Of a DNA stretch of 10,061 nt, positions 6,884 to 10,061 are shown piece by piece. Location of the stretch: the NCBI GenBank assembly GCA_031279925.1, contig JAITHQ010000236.1:1-10061 (forward strand). Reading direction: 5' to 3'. Below the pieces are notes generated by a model. That model did not search any database. It was not told where the DNA came from and saw only the letters and a list, made by a program, of their open reading frames with translations. This DNA comes from Treponema sp. GTDB lineage: Bacteria > Spirochaetota > Spirochaetia > Treponematales > Breznakiellaceae. Within the stretch, counting starts at the first letter, position 1, and each line of letters starts with the position of its first letter. A program made the translations under genes and the position numbers.

Positions 6884-7708
6884 TTAACCCTTAAGGCCGG
6901 AAAACGTTATGCCTTCGATAAAGTAACGCTGGGCAAAGAAAAAAATAACTATCATGGGGAGTATGGCAACGCTTGACGCGGCCATCATCAGATTTATCTG
7001 TCCCGCATACTGCCCGATAAATATCTGCAATCCCAGCGAAACGGTTTTGAGATTTGGTTTGTCAAGGTAGAGCAGCGGTCCGATAAAATCATTCCAGCAG
7101 CTCATAAAGGTAAATACGCCGACGGAACAGAGTACCGGTTTTGCCATTGGCATGATGATGCGGCTGTAGATCATGAAGTAGCCGGCGCCGTCCACCAGCG
7201 CCGCTTCATCATAATCCCGGGGTATTCCCATATAAAACTGCCGTATCAAAAAAACATTAAACGCGTGTCCGAAAAAAGACGGAACAATCAGCGGCAGAAA
7301 GGTATTGTATACGCCTGCCGTTTTCCAGAACATGAACTGGGGAATCATAACCACCGTATAGGGGATCATCATGGTGGAAAGCAGCAAAGCAAACCAAAGG
7401 CCCCTTCCCCTGAAGCGGAGCCTCGCAAAACCAAAGGCGATAAAACTTGAACTCAGAATCTGGGCCGTCAGATTGATGACCGCCAGCAGTATTGAATTAA
7501 AAAAATAAATGCCGAAAGGAGCGGCCTTAAAGGCGTTCCTGAAATTATTGAGATTCAATTTTGCGGGGAGCCATTTTATCGGGACGGTCATGATTTCGCG
7601 CTGGGTCATAAATGCGCTGCGGACCAGCCAGATAAAAGGAAATATCATAACAGCAGACATCAAAACCAAGAGGACCATGCTTGCGATATACCGTACACGA
7701 ATACGCAT
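6884..7708 (-). CDS. CUT1 carbohydrate ABC transporter permease, MalG type
   Basis: 274 residues, the usual length for this subunit. Six membrane segments can be placed by hydrophobicity: about 9-30, 68-92, 103-124, 135-158, 192-212 and 241-260. The cytoplasmic EAA loop that docks the ATPase reads EAALVDGAGYFMIYSRIIMP (168-187), with the conserved G at its proper spacing. The C-terminus QRYFIEGITFSGLKG (260-274) is the classic end of MalG-type permeases. GGAG lies 6 bp before the ATG, and the gene begins 11 bp after the MalF-like stop. It forms the membrane channel with the MalF-like subunit. Sugar specificity cannot be read from the permease. Confidence 0.96.
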   Translation of the reverse strand: MRIRVRYIASMVLLVLMSAVMIFPFIWLVRSAFMTQREIMTVPIKWLPAKLNLNNFRNAFKAAPFGIYFFNSILLAVINLTAQILSSSFIAFGFARLRFRGRGLWFALLLSTMMIPYTVVMIPQFMFWKTAGVYNTFLPLIVPSFFGHAFNVFLIRQFYMGIPRDYDEAALVDGAGYFMIYSRIIMPMAKPVLCSVGVFTFMSCWNDFIGPLLYLDKPNLKTVSLGLQIFIGQYAGQINLMMAASSVAILPMIVIFFFAQRYFIEGITFSGLKG

Positions 7709-7719
7709 TTTATTCTCCG

Positions 7720-8640
7720 CTACCTGTTTTCATAAAAAACCCAGTTACGCGATGTCCTGAAAATTATTACCGTCAATACGGCGGTGATAAAGAACAGCGA
7801 CCATGAAAGCGCCGATGCGTAACCCATGCGCTGGTATTTGAATGCTTCCTGATACAGATACAGCGAATAGAAAAGGCTCGCGTTCTGCGGGCCGCCTGAT
7901 GTCATGATAAAAGCCTGCGTAAAAGTCTGCATCGCGCCGATAAGCGCCATCAGCATATTATAAAAAATAATCGGGGTCATCATGGGAACGGTGATATGCA
8001 TAAAACTCTGGAAAACATTTGCCCCGTCAAGATCGGCGGCCTCGTACAGAGTCCGCGATATGCCCTGAAGTCCGGCAAGATAAATCACAACCGTGTTCCC
8101 CGCCATCCACACCGCCATGATGGCAAGCCCCGGAACAGCGCCGCCGGGACTGAAAATGAAATTCTGCGGCGGCAGTCCCAGGGACCTGAATATGGAATTC
8201 AAAAGGCCAAACATGGGGTTGTATATGTAAAGCCACAGAGCGGAAGACGCCACTATCGGGACAATTGAAGGAATATAAAAAATGGTTCTGAATACAGAAA
8301 TGCCCCTGACGCCGGTATTCAAAAGGATCGCAATAAAAAAGGTGATAACCGTAACCAGGGGCACGGTAAGCAGCGCGTAATACAGCGTTACGCGAATTGA
8401 AACACCCGCCAGGGATTCGCTGAAAAGCCGCCTGAAATTCTCAAGCCCCGTAAATTGAGCGGGGGTAATCATATCCCATCTGGTAAAGCTGATAAACAGG
8501 CTGAACATCATGGGGCCGAAATGAAAAACCAGCAAGCCGATGATGCAGGGCAAAATAAAAATATAGCCCCACTTCTGCTGGGATCGTTCAATCGACTGTA
8601 TTTTTAACCGGGCTTTACCCGTGTTTTGTGAAATGGACAT
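7720..8640 (-). CDS. CUT1 carbohydrate ABC transporter permease, MalF type
   Basis: 306 residues from the chosen ATG at 8640. This start has GGGG 7 bp upstream and gives the normal N-terminus, a short polar cytoplasmic stretch (MSISQNTGKARLKI) followed by WGYIFILPCIIGLLVFHFGP, the first membrane segment. A longer frame to an ATG at 8721 has no ribosome binding site and would translate the intergenic hairpin, so I rejected it. The EAA loop reads YEAADLDGANVFQSFMHITVP (199-219), and several further hydrophobic segments follow the family pattern. MTSGGP (246-251) is a conserved periplasmic-side motif of MalF-type subunits. Partner of the MalG-like subunit and of the binding protein. No ATPase gene is in the window, so a shared MsmK/UgpC-type ATPase encoded elsewhere is likely. 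Confidence 0.95.
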   Translation of the reverse strand: MSISQNTGKARLKIQSIERSQQKWGYIFILPCIIGLLVFHFGPMMFSLFISFTRWDMITPAQFTGLENFRRLFSESLAGVSIRVTLYYALLTVPLVTVITFFIAILLNTGVRGISVFRTIFYIPSIVPIVASSALWLYIYNPMFGLLNSIFRSLGLPPQNFIFSPGGAVPGLAIMAVWMAGNTVVIYLAGLQGISRTLYEAADLDGANVFQSFMHITVPMMTPIIFYNMLMALIGAMQTFTQAFIMTSGGPQNASLFYSLYLYQEAFKYQRMGYASALSWSLFFITAVLTVIIFRTSRNWVFYENR

Positions 8641-8647
8641 CAGATTA

Positions 8648-8651
8648 CCCC
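8648..8651 (-). promoter_or_regulatory. Ribosome binding site that decides the MalF-like start
   Basis: GGGG on the minus strand, 7 bp before the ATG at 8640. It lies close to a copy of GGCCGC (8655-8660), so pairing of that copy with an upstream GCGGCC could influence access to this site. Confidence 0.5.
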
Positions 8652-8680
8652 GTAGCGGCCTTTTTGCCCGGTAAATATCC

Positions 8681-8719
8681 GGCGGCCTTAAACGTTTTGC
8701 GCAAAACGTTTGGGCCGCC
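8681..8719 (-). repeat. Long intercistronic palindrome/hairpin between binding-protein and permease genes
   Basis: The core 8690-8711 is a perfect 22-bp palindrome made of AAACGTTTTGC and its reverse complement. GGCGGCC (8681-8687) and GGCCGCC (8713-8719) extend the stem, separated from the core by small bulges (TT on one side, G on the other). In the transcript this gives a stable stem-loop 29 nt after the binding-protein stop and 41 nt before the MalF-like ATG. No U-tract follows, so it is not a standard intrinsic terminator. By analogy with the malE-malF intergenic region of enteric bacteria, it may protect the binding-protein mRNA end or partly uncouple expression, giving more binding protein than permease. 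The alternative is a DNA operator. Confidence 0.75.
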
Positions 8720-8747
8720 ATGGACGATTAGCCGGACCTGCCAAAAC

Positions 8748-10061
8748 TCACTGCCAGACTCCCTGGAGCTTGCTTTGAAGCACCTGGGTAAGCGGCGGCA
8801 GCGCCTTGTCCGCGGTTTCGGTTCCGAGCCATATCTTATCCAGAACCGGCACAATGGTCTGATCCATAATTTCACCAAAATTCTTCAGGGTTACATTTTC
8901 GCCAAGACGGGAACCGTTCTGTAAAATATCCCCGGAGACTTTTGCCATAGCGGCGGGATAGATCGCGGTCCATGCCGCGTTTTTGGCGGGATCATTAAAT
9001 ACCGATTTGGTCTGGGGAAGCCCGGTTAAACCGACGTTGTGATTTTTGGAAGCGGCCACCCAGTTGTTAAAGTCAACAAGATAGGAAAGCAGCTCAAAGG
9101 CTTCTTTGGAAGCGCCTTTCTTGATGCTGTATCCTGATGACCATACCATGTTGTTTCCCTTGCCAATCATTGAGGGAATCTGGGCAATGCCCACATCAAA
9201 ACCCTCATTGGTAAAATCGGAATACTGAAAGGTTCCGCCGATATACATCCCCAACTGGCCGTTCATCAGCATGGCGGGAACGCTTGAGAACGCGTTATTC
9301 GAAGTTGACATGGCAACGGTGGGGGCAACCCGGTCAACCGCCGCAAGGTTGGCGATGCTCTGTATCACTTTAATCGCCGAGGGGCTGGTAATTTCCAGCC
9401 TTGTACCGGTGTTATTCGCAATGGAAGTTCCGCCCGCGTACAGGAGGGGCAGCACATATATCCATGAAGTAGGCATTACCGTTCCGTACTGGACAAGGTT
9501 ATTGTAGTTGAAACCGGCGTCATTCGGCGTTTTTCCCGAAGCGTCCTTGGTGAGTTTTTTCGCGGCTGCCACATACTGATCCCATGTCCAGGGAGCAGCG
9601 GCGCTTTCCGGCGGGGGAGTGATCCCCGCGTTGCGGAACATCTGCTTGTTATAATAAAGCACTATGGTTGTACTGGTAACGTTCACGCCCCATAAGCTGC
9701 CGCTGCTGGTATACAGGGCGCTGTCCACATAGAACGTTTTGGGGTCTATCCCCGCGTCCCGGTAGTAGGGAAGGAGATCCGCGGTAACGCCCTTTTCGCC
9801 CCACTCGTTGATCAGGTACTCGTTGAGGTACATGACGTCAGGGGTAGCGCGTGACGCGATCATGGTGTTGATCTTGCTGTGGTAGTCGTTGTAGGCAATG
9901 TAATTCTGTTCCACCTTTATGTTGGGATGGGACTTTTCAAAATCCGCAATCAGGGCCTCGCCCATGGTCCTTTCCGCGTCAGCCCACCAGGTATACATAA
10001 CCACCTTGGTCTGTCCTGCCGCCGCGCCGCCGCTCTGTTTCGTACCGCCCGCAAAAACCAG
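8748..10061 (-). CDS. Extracellular sugar-binding protein of a CUT1 ABC transporter, 5' end cut by window edge
   Basis: The frame stays open from the TGA at 8748-8750 to base 10061, giving 437 residues; family members usually have 410-450, so only part of the signal peptide is missing. A GTG at 10002-10004 (Val) is internal and not the start. The visible N-terminus LVFAGGTKQSGGAAAGQTK looks like the end of a signal peptide with a V-F-A signal peptidase I site before G-G, then a flexible linker. No lipobox Cys is seen in the visible part. The mature protein begins with VVMYTWWADAE, typical strand 1 of family 1 solute-binding proteins; further family features are GVNVTSTTIVLYYNKQMFRNAG, APWTWDQYVAAAKKLT and MLMNGQLGMYIGG. 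It captures the sugar outside the cytoplasmic membrane and delivers it to the two permeases that follow. Ligand unknown. The promoter of this arm lies outside the window. Confidence 0.94.
   Translation of the reverse strand: MVFAGGTKQSGGAAAGQTKVVMYTWWADAERTMGEALIADFEKSHPNIKVEQNYIAYNDYHSKINTMIASRATPDVMYLNEYLINEWGEKGVTADLLPYYRDAGIDPKTFYVDSALYTSSGSLWGVNVTSTTIVLYYNKQMFRNAGITPPPESAAAPWTWDQYVAAAKKLTKDASGKTPNDAGFNYNNLVQYGTVMPTSWIYVLPLLYAGGTSIANNTGTRLEITSPSAIKVIQSIANLAAVDRVAPTVAMSTSNNAFSSVPAMLMNGQLGMYIGGTFQYSDFTNEGFDVGIAQIPSMIGKGNNMVWSSGYSIKKGASKEAFELLSYLVDFNNWVAASKNHNVGLTGLPQTKSVFNDPAKNAAWTAIYPAAMAKVSGDILQNGSRLGENVTLKNFGEIMDQTIVPVLDKIWLGTETADKALPPLTQVLQSKLQGVWQ

Noticed and set aside
6883..6895. CTTAA-CCC-TTAAG inverted repeat at the MalG-like stop
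   Set aside because: Short, AT-rich, partly coding and without a T-run, so neither a terminator nor a convincing operator; it may be chance.
8641..8721. 27-codon N-terminal extension of the MalF-like permease to an ATG at 8721
   Set aside because: No ribosome binding site precedes it and it would translate the palindrome; the ATG at 8640 has GGGG at good spacing and gives a normal MalF-type N-terminus.
10002..10004. GTG as start of the sugar-binding protein
   Set aside because: The frame stays open upstream to the window edge and encodes a typical signal peptide end (VFA-GG) and linker, so the real start lies outside the window.
1..10061. Search for mobile elements, CRISPR repeats, tRNA/rRNA, phage or defence genes
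   Set aside because: None seen. All sequence is accounted for by sugar-utilisation genes and short regulatory gaps, with no transposase, integrase, regularly spaced repeats or tRNA-like cloverleaf noticed.

Overview
The window is a carbohydrate uptake and breakdown locus that reads as bacterial. Every long reading frame matches a family typical of oligosaccharide-scavenging heterotrophs: a CUT1-type ABC importer without its ATPase, two glycoside hydrolases, a ThuA-like protein, a Gfo/Idh/MocA oxidoreductase and a YesN-type response regulator. Base composition is balanced and genes are packed with gaps of 1 to 11 bp. The binding protein has a leader ending in VFA-GG, a style I associate with spirochaetes such as gut Treponema. 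That assignment is an impression and should be tested by database search.

Layout, right to left on the minus strand: (1) an importer-plus-hydrolase arm. It holds a sugar-binding protein (8748-10061, cut at the N-terminus by the window edge), a 107-bp gap with a striking 22-bp perfect palindrome inside a longer hairpin, a MalF-like permease (7720-8640), a MalG-like permease (6884-7708) and a GH63/MGH1-like (alpha/alpha)6 hydrolase (5041-6873). (2) One plus-strand gene, an AraC-type response regulator (3568-5034). Its stop lies 6 bp from the stop of the GH63-like gene, so the two converge with no room for a separate terminator. (3) A 101-bp divergent promoter region (3467-3567) with overlapping face-to-face promoter candidates and a small inverted repeat. 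(4) A second minus-strand arm with a GH36-like alpha-galactosidase-family protein (1451-3466), a ThuA-like protein (779-1441) and a Gfo/Idh/MocA oxidoreductase (1-777, cut at the C-terminus by the window edge). These three are linked by overlapping stop and ribosome-binding signals.

Inferred working model: an extracellular glycoside is bound and imported by the ABC system, whose ATPase is probably a shared MsmK-type subunit encoded elsewhere. It is then trimmed in the cytoplasm by the GH63-like and GH36-like enzymes, since neither shows a signal peptide. The ThuA/oxidoreductase pair may handle an oxidised (keto) sugar or glycoside. The regulator probably answers to a YesM-type membrane histidine kinase that is not in this window, and may control one or both arms. 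The substrate cannot be named from the sequence. No stretch above 300 bp lacks a gene. I saw no tRNA, rRNA, CRISPR array, insertion sequence or clear intrinsic terminator.

The least ordinary points are the long palindrome between the binding-protein and permease genes, the apparent loss of the usual GH36 acid/base aspartate, the overlapping divergent promoters, and the linkage of GH36, ThuA and Gfo/Idh genes.
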